From assembly GCA_031425325.1 (NCBI GenBank), contig JANPJD010000064.1, positions 20,225 to 84,224 on the forward strand: a stretch of DNA of 64,000 nucleotides, written 5' to 3'. Below, piece after piece: positions 16,892-27,075 of the stretch. Position 1 is the stretch's first letter; every line of letters starts with the position of its first letter. The translations under genes were made by a program, and so were the position numbers. The stretch is from Aliitabrizicola sp031425325 (GTDB lineage: Bacteria; Pseudomonadota; Alphaproteobacteria; Rhodobacterales; Rhodobacteraceae). Below the pieces are notes generated by a model. That model worked only from the letters and a program-made list of their open reading frames with translations, was not told where the DNA came from and did no database searches.

Positions 16892-18793
16892 ATGATCCGT
16901 TTCCGCCGCGCCGCCGCTGACGTTTACGGACAGGGCCCTCGGACAATCGGGCAGCTTCTGGCGCTCGGCCCGGTTCTTTTCCTTCTTGCCGTTTGGCCGG
17001 GCAGCGCCTGGTCGCAGGCGACGATCACGTCGCACGGCATATCGACCTTCGGCGAACTGAAGTATCCGGCGGATTTTCCGCATTTCGACTATGTCGTCCC
17101 CGACGCGCCCAAGGGTGGGCGGATGACCTTCCTGGGAACAGGCGCCAGCCAGACCTTCGACAGCCTCAATCCGTTTATCCTAAAGGGCGAGGCCGCGCAG
17201 GGCCTCGGCCTGCTGTATGACAGCCTGCTGGCGGGCGCGCCGGATGAACCGGATGCCGCCTACGGCCTTCTGGCCGAGTCGCTGGAATTCCCCGAGGATC
17301 GAAGCTGGGTGATCTTCAACATGCGCCCCGAGGCGCGCTTCTCGGACGGCGTGCCGATCACGGCCCAGGATGTAGTCTTCACCTGGCAGGTGCTGCTGGA
17401 AAAGGGCGCACCAAGCTATCAGATCGTGCTCAAGGACATCGCGGCGGTCGAGGCGCTGGGGCCCCATCAGGTCAAGTTCACCTTCCGCGAAGGGGCCTCG
17501 ACCCGCGATCTTCCGGCGCTGGCAGGAAGCCTGTCGATCCTGCCCCGGCATTACTACGAGACCGTCGCTTTCGAGGAGTCGACGATGGTGCCCCCGGTTG
17601 GCTCGGGGGCCTATGTCGTGCGGTCGGCCGATCCGGGGCGACGGATCGAGTACTGTCGCAATCCCGATTACTGGGCCGCCGACCTGCCGGTGAATGTGGG
17701 GCAATCCAATTTCGACTGCTTCGTCTACGAATACTTCGCCGACCGCACCGCCGCCTTCGAGGCGTTCAAGTCCGGCGGCTATCTGTTCCACCAGGAGTTC
17801 TCGTCGCTCAACTGGGCCACGGGCTATGACTTCCCGGCGATCGACAAGGGCTGGGTGATCCGCGACGAGCTTGACGACAACACGCCTTCGGGGACGCAGG
17901 GCTTCTGGTTCAACCTGCGCCGCGAGAAGTTTGCCGACCCCCGTGTGCGTGAGGCCATCGGCCTGATGTTCAACTTCGAATGGACGAACGAGACGCTGTT
18001 CTATTCGCTGTACAAACGGACCGACAGTTTCTTCGAGAACTCGCCGATGCAAGCCGAAGGGCTGCCCCAGGGCGAAGAGCTTGCCGTTCTCGAGGAGTTC
18101 CGCGACCAGCTTGCGCCCGAGATCTTCACCGAACCGCCCTACAGCCCGCCCGTCAGCGGCACGACGCAGCTTGACCGGGGGAACATGCGCCGCGCCTCGG
18201 CGCTGCTGGACGAGGCCGGATGGGTCGTCGGCGCGGACGGACTTCGGCGCAACGCAGCGGGAGAGACGCTGAGCGTCGAGATCCTGGACGACTCGAAGGT
18301 CTTCGACCGGGTTCTGAACCCCTATGTCCAAAATCTGCGGCGCGTCGGGATCGACGCCCGCTTCTCGCTGATCGACGCCGCGCAGATGCAGCAGCGGCAA
18401 GAGGACTTCAACTTCGACATGATGCCAGGGCGCTTCACGATGAGCTTCAGCCCGTCGCTGGAGCTGCGCCAGTTCTTCTCGTCGGCCGCCGCCGCGACCC
18501 CCGGTTCGGTGAACCTGTCGGGCATCGCCGACCCGGTCGTGGATGCGCTGATTGAACGGGTCATCGCGTCGACGACCCGCGAAGAACTGGACGGTCGCGC
18601 CAAGGCGCTCGACCGGGTCCTGCGGTCCAAGGGGTTGTGGGTGCCGAACTGGTACAGCGGGCAGTATCTGGTCGCCTATTGGGACGTGTTCGGCCAGCCG
18701 CCCCAGCAGCCGCCCTATGCGAGGGGCGACGGGCTGTGGTGGTTCGACACGGCAAGGTTCGACCGGCTGAAGGCCGAGGGCGCGCTGCGCTGA
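16892..18793 (+). CDS. yejA: YejA-type extracellular solute-binding protein of ABC importer
   Basis: A 633-residue family 5 solute-binding protein, periplasmic. The signal peptide has a long n-region and a hydrophobic core at about 23-38 with cleavage after AWS. The mature start (HGISTFGELKYPADFPHFDYVVPDAPKGG, quoted from the segment) is characteristic of the YejA subgroup. The typical YejA length is about 600 residues. The ATG at 16892 follows GGGAG by six bases; the open frame extends upstream into the cytochrome gene but lacks a signal there. It heads an operon with two permeases, a fused ATPase and a glycosyltransferase. In E. coli the system takes up microcin C; in Agrobacterium a related transporter takes up muropeptides. 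Confidence 0.93.
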   Translation: MIRFRRAAADVYGQGPRTIGQLLALGPVLFLLAVWPGSAWSQATITSHGISTFGELKYPADFPHFDYVVPDAPKGGRMTFLGTGASQTFDSLNPFILKGEAAQGLGLLYDSLLAGAPDEPDAAYGLLAESLEFPEDRSWVIFNMRPEARFSDGVPITAQDVVFTWQVLLEKGAPSYQIVLKDIAAVEALGPHQVKFTFREGASTRDLPALAGSLSILPRHYYETVAFEESTMVPPVGSGAYVVRSADPGRRIEYCRNPDYWAADLPVNVGQSNFDCFVYEYFADRTAAFEAFKSGGYLFHQEFSSLNWATGYDFPAIDKGWVIRDELDDNTPSGTQGFWFNLRREKFADPRVREAIGLMFNFEWTNETLFYSLYKRTDSFFENSPMQAEGLPQGEELAVLEEFRDQLAPEIFTEPPYSPPVSGTTQLDRGNMRRASALLDEAGWVVGADGLRRNAAGETLSVEILDDSKVFDRVLNPYVQNLRRVGIDARFSLIDAAQMQQRQEDFNFDMMPGRFTMSFSPSLELRQFFSSAAAATPGSVNLSGIADPVVDALIERVIASTTREELDGRAKALDRVLRSKGLWVPNWYSGQYLVAYWDVFGQPPQQPPYARGDGLWWFDTARFDRLKAEGALR

Positions 18794-18794
18794 C

Positions 18795-19874
18795 ATGGGC
18801 GCCTACATCCTGAGACGCCTGCTGCTGATCGTCCCGACCTTGCTCGGGATCATGGTGATCAACTTCACCCTGACGCAATTCGTGCCGGGCGGACCGATCG
18901 AGCAGGTGCTCGCCCGGCTGGAAGGCGGCGGTGATGCATTCCAGAACATCACCGGCGGCGCGGATGCGGGGATGGAGGCCGGTGGCAGCGGCGAAAGCTA
19001 CATCGGTTCGCGCGGCCTGCCGCCCGAGTTCATCGCCGACCTTGAACGGCAGTTCGGCTTCGACAAGCCGCCCGTCGAACGGTTCTTCGAGATGCTCTGG
19101 AACTACATGCGCTTCGACTTCGGCGAGAGTTACTTCCGCTCGATCTCGGTGGTTGACCTCGTTCTGGAGAAGATGCCGGTCTCGATCTCGCTGGGGCTGT
19201 GGTCGACGCTGATCGCCTATCTCGTGTCGATCCCGCTCGGCATCCGCAAGGCGGTGCGCGACGGCTCGTCCTTCGACACATGGACAAGCGGCGCGATCAT
19301 CGTGGGCTACGCGATCCCCGGCTTTCTCTTTGCCATCCTGCTGCTGGTGCTATTCGCGGGCGGGTCCTATCTGCAATGGTTTCCGCTGCGCGGGCTGACC
19401 TCGGACAACTGGGAAGAGTTGTCGCTGGCGGGCAAGATCGGCGACTACATCTGGCACATCACCCTGCCGGTCCTCGCCTCGACGATCAGCGCCTTCGCCA
19501 CGCTGACGCTGCTGACGAAGAACAGCTTTCTCGAAGAGATCAAGAAACAGTACGTCATGACCGCCCGCGCCAAGGGCCTGACCGAAGGCAGGGTGCTTTA
19601 CGGCCACGTCTTTCGCAACGCGATGCTGATCGTCATCGCGGGCTTCCCGGCGGTCTTCGTCAGCGTGTTCTTCGGCGGCTCTCTCATCATCGAGACGATC
19701 TTCTCGCTCGATGGGCTCGGGCGGCTGGGGTTCGAGGCGGCCGTCTCGCGCGACTATCCGGTGATCTTCGGCACGCTCTTCTTCTTTGGGCTGTTGGGGT
19801 TGCTGATGGGGCTTCTGTCGGACCTGATGTACGTCTGGATCGACCCGCGCATCGACTTCGAAGGGCGCCGCTGA
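18795..19874 (+). CDS. yejB: ABC importer permease YejB
   Basis: A 359-residue permease of the BPD_transp_1 family. It starts GAYILRRLLLIVPTLLGIMVINF, a classic first helix of DppB/OppB-type permeases, and has six predicted membrane helices. The cytoplasmic EAA-like loop is seen at TARAKGLTEGRVLYGHVFRNAML. A long periplasmic loop (about residues 35-110, GGGDAFQNITGG, GSRGLPPEFIADLE) is usual for YejB. It begins one base after the yejA stop, and its TGA shares a base with the ATG of yejE. Confidence 0.94.
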   Translation: MGAYILRRLLLIVPTLLGIMVINFTLTQFVPGGPIEQVLARLEGGGDAFQNITGGADAGMEAGGSGESYIGSRGLPPEFIADLERQFGFDKPPVERFFEMLWNYMRFDFGESYFRSISVVDLVLEKMPVSISLGLWSTLIAYLVSIPLGIRKAVRDGSSFDTWTSGAIIVGYAIPGFLFAILLLVLFAGGSYLQWFPLRGLTSDNWEELSLAGKIGDYIWHITLPVLASTISAFATLTLLTKNSFLEEIKKQYVMTARAKGLTEGRVLYGHVFRNAMLIVIAGFPAVFVSVFFGGSLIIETIFSLDGLGRLGFEAAVSRDYPVIFGTLFFFGLLGLLMGLLSDLMYVWIDPRIDFEGRR

Positions 19875-20982
19875 TGCGGCTTTCTCCCCTGAACCAGAGG
19901 CGGTGGCGGAACTTCCGTGCCAACCGGCGGGCCTACTGGTCGCTCGTCGTATTCTCGGTCCTGTTCGGGCTGTCGCTGTTCGCCGAGGTGATCGCCAACG
20001 ACAAGCCGCTTCTCGTCCGCCATCAGGGCGAGACGTTCTTTCCCATCTGGCGATTCTATCCCGAGACCTCCTTCGGTGGCGATTTCCAGACAGAGGCCAT
20101 CTACCGCGATGTCGAGGTGCAATGCCTGATCGTCGCCGCCGGATCGCCCGCCTGCTGGGACGATCCGCAAGGTATCCTGACCGAGGCCACCACCATGGGC
20201 ACGGTCCTTGGCGAGCCGGTCGAGGTCGGCCGGATCATCTGGCCGCCGATCCCCTACAGCTTCGATACCGTGAACGACCTTGGCGGGGGAACCGCGCCCT
20301 CGGCACCCGATGCGGCGCACTGGCTTGGTACCGATGACACCGCCCGCGATGTGCTGGCCCGGGTGATCTACGGCTTCCGCCTGTCGGTCGCCTTTGCCCT
20401 GATCGTGGCGGCGCTGACCTCGGTCATCGGGATCGCGGCGGGGGCGGTGCAAGGCTATTTCGGCGGTCTGACCGACCTCATCTTCCAGCGCGTCATCGAG
20501 ATCTGGGGCGCGACGCCCAGCCTTTACATCATCATCATCGTGGCCGCGATCGTGCCGATGAACTTCTGGCTTCTCGTGGGCCTCATGGTGCTGTTCGGCT
20601 GGACCGCCCTCGTCGGCGTGGTCCGGGCCGAGTTCCTGCGCGCCCGCAACTTCGAATATGTCCGGGCAGCCCGTGCGCTTGGCGTGCCGGACCGCACGAT
20701 CATGGTGCGCCATGTGCTGCCGAACGCCATGGTTGCGACAATCACCATGCTGCCCTTCATCGTGACGGGCACCATCGGCTCGCTCGCGGCACTCGATTTC
20801 CTCGGCTTTGGCCTGCCCTCTTCCTCTCCCTCGCTCGGAGAGCTTACGCTGCAAGCCAAGCAGAACCTCCAGGCCCCCTGGCTGGGGTTCACGGCCTTCT
20901 TCGTCTTCGCCATCATGCTCAGCCTGATGGTCTTCATCTTCGAGGGCATCCGCGACGCCTTCGACCCGCGAAAGACCTTCGC

Positions 20983-20986
<4 letters not shown>
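19874..20986 (+). CDS. yejE: ABC importer permease YejE
   Basis: A 370-residue DppC/OppC-type permease. It starts with LSPLNQRRWRNFRANRRAYWSL, a basic cytoplasmic segment before the first helix, followed by a large periplasmic loop (residues 45-155) that includes GETFFPIWRFYPETSFGG, a YejE hallmark. The conserved WLGTDDTARDVLARVIYG motif precedes the remaining helices, and VRAARALGVPDRTIMVRHVLPNAM is the ATPase-contacting EAA loop. The ATG at 19874 overlaps the yejB stop by one base (TGATG). The open frame extends much further upstream only because it reads through yejB. Confidence 0.94.
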
Positions 20987-22583
<1,597 letters not shown>

Positions 22584-22587
<4 letters not shown>

Positions 22588-23810
22588 AGATCCTTTTCAT
22601 CCATCAGAACTTTCCGGGCCAGTTCCTGCACCTCGCCCCCGAGATGCAGCGCCGGGGGCATCAGTGTCTTGCTCTGACCGACGCGGTGAACCAGCGCGCC
22701 TTTCCGGTCCCGGTGGTGCGCTACCGGCACGAGGCGCCGGTCGTCGACCCCGCCGCGACGAGGGCCGGGCGGACCTACACGACGATGACCGACCGCGGGG
22801 TGACGGTCGCACGGGCCGCCCGTCAGTTGCGCGACCGGCAGGGCTATGTGCCGGACGTCATCCTCGGCCATTCGGGTTGGGGCGAGACGCTGTTCCTCAA
22901 GGAGATCTGGCCCGAGGCGCGCCTCGTCATTTATGCCGAGTTCTACTACGGCGGCGCGGGGCGGGACGTCGGCTTCGACCCCGAGTTCGGCGGCCCGTCC
23001 CTCGACAGCGCGATGATCGCGCAGGGACGCGCCGCGCATCTGGGGCAGGCACTGCTGCACGCCGATGCCGGGATCGTGCCGACGCGCTGGCAGGCATCGA
23101 CCTTTCCCCCGGCCCTTCGACCCATGCTCCATGTCCTGCATGACGGGATCGACACCGATCTCGTCCGGCCCGAACACGGCGCGCGCTTCGCCCTGCCCAA
23201 CGGGCGCGTCCTTTCCGCGGGCGACGAGGTGCTGACCTTCGTCAGCCGCAACCTCGAACCCTATCGCGGATGGCACATCTTCGCCCGCGCCCTGCCGGGC
23301 GTCCTTGCAGCGCGCCCCGGCGCGCAGGTCGTCATCGTCGGCGGCGACGGCACGAGCTATGGCCCTGCCCCGCGCGAGGGGGGAACATGGAAGCAGCGGC
23401 TGCTGGATGAGGTGGGCGACCGGCTCGACCCTGCGCGGGTGCATTTCGCGGGGCGTCTCGCCTACCGTGACTTCGTGCGGCTGATGCAGGTGACGCGGGT
23501 CCACGCCTATCTCAGCTATCCGTTCGTACTGAGCTGGTCGATGCTCGAGGCGATGGCTGCCGGGGCGGTGGTCGTCGGCTCTCGCACGGCCCCGGTCGAG
23601 GAAGTGATCGCCGACGGCGTGAACGGCCGGCTGGTCGATTTCTTCGATGTCGAGGGCTGGACCGCGACACTGGCCGAGTGCCTCGCGCGCCCCGATGCAG
23701 CCCTTCGCAATGCCGCCCGACAGACGGTCCTCGACGGCTATGCCCTGCCCGGATGCCTCGACCGGCTGGTGAGGCTTCTGGAAAGCCCGGACCCGGATTT
23801 CACTTTGTAG
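22584..23810 (+). CDS. GT4-like glycosyltransferase coupled to the yej operon
   Basis: A 408-residue GT-B glycosyltransferase (group 1, GT4). It starts with KILFIHQNFPGQFLHLAPE, a form seen in a subfamily of bacterial GT4 enzymes. The donor domain has VSRNLEPYRGWHIFARALP, VIVGGDGTSYG and the EAMAAGAVVVGSRTAPVEEVI signature whose first glutamate contacts the nucleotide sugar. No signal peptide or membrane helix is apparent, so it is cytoplasmic. The ATG at 22584 overlaps the yejF stop, so it is probably translated together with the importer. Donor, acceptor and the reason for the link are unknown. Confidence 0.88.
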
Positions 23811-23827
23811 AAATATCCTCGGGGGCT

Positions 23828-23850
23828 CCAGGGGGCAGACGGCCCCCCGG
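23828..23850. terminator. GC-rich hairpin between convergent genes, Rhodobacteraceae-type repeat
   Basis: The glycosyltransferase stop is followed at once by AAATATCCTCGGGGG and then by a stem 23828-23836 / 23842-23850 (one A/C mismatch) with loop AGACG. It stands between two convergent genes. I recall very similar 'ATATCCTCGGGGG...' hairpins after many genes of Rhodobacter and relatives, so this is probably a dispersed terminator-like repeat. Confidence 0.65.
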
Positions 23851-23864
23851 TGCTCGCCACAGGC

Positions 23865-25373
23865 TCAGGGCCCCATCGTGAAGCATTGCACCGACCGCGC
23901 CTGAAGACGGCGGCAGGCGAGATCGGCCTGGTCCTGAGTCAATCCCACAAAGTTCGCGTCATAGCCGCCGCTGCGTTCGACGACCTTGCGAAGCCCATCG
24001 TTCAGGGTCGTCGTCTCGGCAAGTGCGGTCTTCAGAAGTTGCCGCTCGGCCGAACTGCGCGAGTCGAACCGTCCGACATTGATGCCCCAATGGCGCCCAC
24101 CCGAAGTCGAGATGCGGGTCACCACCTCGGGCGGGGTCGGCACGGTCGCGGGGGCAGGGGCCGCTTCAGCGAACATATCCGCCGGCCTCGGACGGGGCGC
24201 GGGCGAGACTGCGGGGCTGGTCGGCGCGACCGCCACAAGTTGCGGCTGTGCCAGCGCTTCCGCCACTGCGGCATCGGCCTGCGCCACGGTCTCGGCTGCC
24301 GAGGTCGCAGTCGGCGCCGGAGCGGCGGCGCTTGTCTCGACCACCGAGGCTGTCGCCTCGGCAAGGGCCCCGGCGATCCCGTCCTGCATCGCCAGCAACT
24401 GCTCTTGCGAGGGCTGCTCGACCACCGGGCGAACCTTGGGCCGGGGCGAGGTCGTCACGGCCCGGACAAGCCGGATCGTCTTGCCCGCGCCGCCTTCCTC
24501 CATCTCGGCCTCGGCCACCAGCGAGTAATCCGGCGGGTTGGGCTTCTGAACCGGCGCGTTCGCGGGGGCCTCGCCGAACCCGATGTCCAAAAGTTCGGCC
24601 ATCTTCGCGTTGCGGTGTGCCGTCGACTTGCCGCCGAACACGGTCGCTATGATCCGCGTGTTGCCGCGCTCGGCCGAGGCGGTCAGGTTGAATCCTGCGG
24701 GGTTCGTGTAGCCCGTCTTGATCCCATCCGCGCCGCGATAGGCATCCAGGAAACGGCGGTTGGTGTTGTTGACCTCGGCCACGCCAGCATCGGTGCTGCG
24801 CCGCGAGAAGATGTTGTAATACTGCGGAAAATCATAGAACAGCCGACGGCCGAGCACGTTCATGTCGCGTGCCGTCGAAAGGTGGCCCTTGGCCGTCAGG
24901 CCGTTGGCGTTCTTGAACGTCGAATCCGTCATGCCCAGCGCGCGGGCTGTCCGGTTCATCCGGTTCGCGAACTTCGGCTCGCTGCCAGAGATCGCCTCGC
25001 CGATGGCCGTTGCCGCGTCGTTCGCCGACTTCACTGCAGCGGCCCGGATCAGGTAGCGCAACTGGATGCGCTGCCCGGCCTTCAACCCCAGTTTCGACGG
25101 TGGCTGCGAGGCCGCATGCTTCGAAATCTTGACCATCGTGTCGAGCGAGATCTCGCCCCGCTCGACCGCCTCGAACGCGATGTAGAGCGTCAGCATCTTG
25201 GTCAGCGACGCGGGATGCAACCGCGTCTCGGAGTTGTTCGAGTATAGGACTTCGCCCGAGCGGGCATCCATCACGATGGCCGCGTAGGGCGCGGCACTGG
25301 CCGGTTGCGCGACCAGGGCCAGAACCATGGCCATGAAGAAACTGAAAGCGAAATGCCCAAGACGCGCTGTCAC
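23865..25373 (-). CDS. dacC: D-alanyl-D-alanine carboxypeptidase with C-terminal SPOR domain
   Basis: A 502-residue low-molecular-weight PBP (peptidase S11). A signal peptide ends at PASA (about residue 27). Active-site motifs are SLTK at 56-59, SAN at 116-118 and KTG at 219-221. The catalytic domain ends near residue 270. A long Ala/Pro-rich low-complexity linker (about 300-420) leads to a SPOR domain (about 424-502, starting GRHWGINVGRF) that would bind denuded glycan strands at the septum. The SPOR fusion replaces the amphipathic C-terminal anchor of E. coli PBP5. It trims pentapeptides in the periplasm. The symbol is a family label, not proof of orthology. Confidence 0.92.
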   Translation of the reverse strand: MTARLGHFAFSFFMAMVLALVAQPASAAPYAAIVMDARSGEVLYSNNSETRLHPASLTKMLTLYIAFEAVERGEISLDTMVKISKHAASQPPSKLGLKAGQRIQLRYLIRAAAVKSANDAATAIGEAISGSEPKFANRMNRTARALGMTDSTFKNANGLTAKGHLSTARDMNVLGRRLFYDFPQYYNIFSRRSTDAGVAEVNNTNRRFLDAYRGADGIKTGYTNPAGFNLTASAERGNTRIIATVFGGKSTAHRNAKMAELLDIGFGEAPANAPVQKPNPPDYSLVAEAEMEEGGAGKTIRLVRAVTTSPRPKVRPVVEQPSQEQLLAMQDGIAGALAEATASVVETSAAAPAPTATSAAETVAQADAAVAEALAQPQLVAVAPTSPAVSPAPRPRPADMFAEAAPAPATVPTPPEVVTRISTSGGRHWGINVGRFDSRSSAERQLLKTALAETTTLNDGLRKVVERSGGYDANFVGLTQDQADLACRRLQARSVQCFTMGP

Positions 25374-25695
25374 GTCACCCGTCCTTACCTGCCTCGACGC
25401 CCCTATTTTTCTGGGGCTTTTCTGCTGTCTGACACGCTAGCACAGGGGTCGGCTTGCGAAAACCCCTGTAGTTCAAAGGCCTTGATCTGTTGCGGAATCG
25501 CGGCGCACCACGAAATGTGGTCTAATCTGTGCCTTGGCGGTCCAGATGATGTGGGTCCGCCGCGCTCAACCGATGCGGGCGGCCCCGCGCAAGGTGCCGC
25601 TTCGGCGGATGGGCGCCCCCCCTTTTCGCCAACCCTCTTTCGCCTATATACTCTCTTTGTCGAACCGCCCCTCCCTCACCTTCGGAGTCTGCCCG
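25374..25695. other. Divergent intergenic region between dacC and clpS
   Basis: About 320 bases without a convincing gene. It must hold promoters for both directions. A TATACT at 25647-25652, preceded by a poor -35 region, is a possible -10 for clpS. An 8-bp inverted repeat at 25442-25469 is listed separately. A short open frame crossing 25305-25742 lacks any family feature and is disregarded. Confidence 0.45.
25442..25469. promoter_or_regulatory. Inverted repeat upstream of dacC
   Basis: ACAGGGGT at 25442-25449 and ACCCCTGT at 25462-25469 are perfect reverse complements separated by 12 bases, 69-96 bases before the dacC start. The spacing (20-base centre-to-centre) suits an operator for a dimeric regulator. 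A terminator role is less likely because no T-run follows on either strand. Confidence 0.4.
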
Positions 25696-26037
25696 TTGCC
25701 ATACCGTTCCTTGCATATGGCTGGCGTACCCGGTGGCGGTGACGGCGAAAGTTCTGTCATCACCAAGACCCGGACGCGGACCGAACGACCGCCGCTTTAC
25801 AAGGTGATGCTGCTGAACGACGACTATACCCCGATGGAGTTCGTAGTGCATGTGCTCGAGCGGTTCTTCGGGCTGACCCACGCGCAAGCGTTCGAGATCA
25901 TGCTGACGGTGCACAAGAAGGGTCTCGCCGTGGTCGGCGTGTTCTCGTTCGAGGTGGCGGAGACGAAGGTGGCGCAGGTGATGGATTTCGCCCGCCGTCA
26001 CCAGCATCCGCTGCAATGCACCATGGAAAAGGAATAA
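25696..26037 (+). CDS. clpS: ClpS, ATP-dependent protease adaptor
   Basis: A 113-residue adaptor (from TTG at 25696) that delivers N-degron substrates to ClpAP. The core is PPLYKVMLLNDDYTPMEFVVHVLERFF, with the Asp-Asp pair and methionine of the N-degron pocket, followed by the AETKVAQVMDFARRHQHPLQCTME C-terminus; all match alphaproteobacterial ClpS1. Two starts are possible: ATG at 25717 has no ribosome site, while TTG at 25696 follows GGAG (25684-25687) by eight bases, so I prefer TTG. The N-terminal extension is flexible and Gly-rich. clpA is not adjacent. Confidence 0.93.
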   Translation: MPYRSLHMAGVPGGGDGESSVITKTRTRTERPPLYKVMLLNDDYTPMEFVVHVLERFFGLTHAQAFEIMLTVHKKGLAVVGVFSFEVAETKVAQVMDFARRHQHPLQCTMEKE

Positions 26038-26056
26038 GGCCGCGCTGCGGTCGCCC

Positions 26057-27049
26057 ATGCGCGGAGCCAGACTGTCCCACGCGCTTGAGACCGGCGCTGT
26101 CGCTTTTCCCGACACAGGCAGGATTTTTGTCTTTCGCCCCCGCGCGGGCGACGACTTGTCAGCGCTGCCACGGGATCGCGTCACGGTCGTGACCGGCTTT
26201 CGCCCCGACTTCGATGCCTTCACCACCGAGGGATTTCAGACCCTCGCCGCCGCCGACGGAACGGCCGACGCTGCGCTCGTCTGCCTGCCGAGGGCAAGGG
26301 CCGAGGCGAGGGCGCTGATCGCCGAGGCAGTCGCCCATGTCGCGACCGGGGCGCCGATCTATGTCGACGGACAGAAGACCGACGGCATCGACTCGATCCA
26401 TCGCGACCTTCGCGCGCGGGTCGATGTCTCGGCACCCGTCTCGAAGTCGCATGGCAAGATGTTCGGCTTCGCTGCGGTCGATGTGTTCAGCGACTGGGCT
26501 GCGACCGAGACCGAGATCGAGGGCGGCTTCGTCACCCGGCCCGGTGTGTTTTCGGCCGACGGACCAGATCGCGGATCGGTCCTGCTGGCTGAGCTGCTCC
26601 CCGCGAAACTGCCCGCGAGGGTTGTCGATCTGGGGGCCGGTTGGGGTTATCTTTCGCGCGCAATCCTCGCGCGCGAGGGCGTCAAGCGGCTGGACCTCGT
26701 CGAGGCAGAGGCGACGGCGCTGGCTTGCGCGAGGTTGAACGTCGTCGATCCGCGGGCCGTCTTTCACTGGGCGGACGCTTCGACCTTCCGGCCGGTGGGG
26801 GTGGTAGACACGGTCGTTTGCAACCCGCCCTTCCATGTCTCGCGTGCCGCAGAGCCAGACCTCGGTGCTGCCTTCATTCGTGCAGCGGCTGCGATGCTTC
26901 ACCCTGGCGGGGTTCTCTGGCTCGTGGCCAACCGGCATCTGCCCTATGGCCAGGTGCTTGCCGAAGCCTTCCGCGACGTGCAGGACGTTGCCGGCGACGG
27001 AGGGTACAGGGTGACCCGCGCCGCCCGTCCCGCCCGCTCGCGCCCATGA
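26057..27049 (+). CDS. RsmC-like 16S rRNA (guanine-N2) methyltransferase
   Basis: A 330-residue class I SAM methyltransferase with the duplicated-domain plan of RsmC/RlmG. The N-terminal half is a degenerate Rossmann domain ending in VSKSHGKMFGF. The catalytic half has VVDLGAGWGYLS (SAM-binding motif I) and the NPPF catalytic tetrad at VVCNPPFHVSR, typical of exocyclic amine methylation. In E. coli RsmC modifies G1207 of 16S rRNA. It is 19 bases after clpS and possibly co-transcribed. The start lacks a strong ribosome site, so a nearby alternative is possible. Confidence 0.85.
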   Translation: MRGARLSHALETGAVAFPDTGRIFVFRPRAGDDLSALPRDRVTVVTGFRPDFDAFTTEGFQTLAAADGTADAALVCLPRARAEARALIAEAVAHVATGAPIYVDGQKTDGIDSIHRDLRARVDVSAPVSKSHGKMFGFAAVDVFSDWAATETEIEGGFVTRPGVFSADGPDRGSVLLAELLPAKLPARVVDLGAGWGYLSRAILAREGVKRLDLVEAEATALACARLNVVDPRAVFHWADASTFRPVGVVDTVVCNPPFHVSRAAEPDLGAAFIRAAAAMLHPGGVLWLVANRHLPYGQVLAEAFRDVQDVAGDGGYRVTRAARPARSRP

Positions 27050-27075
27050 CGACCGGATCAGCTTCGAGGTAACGC

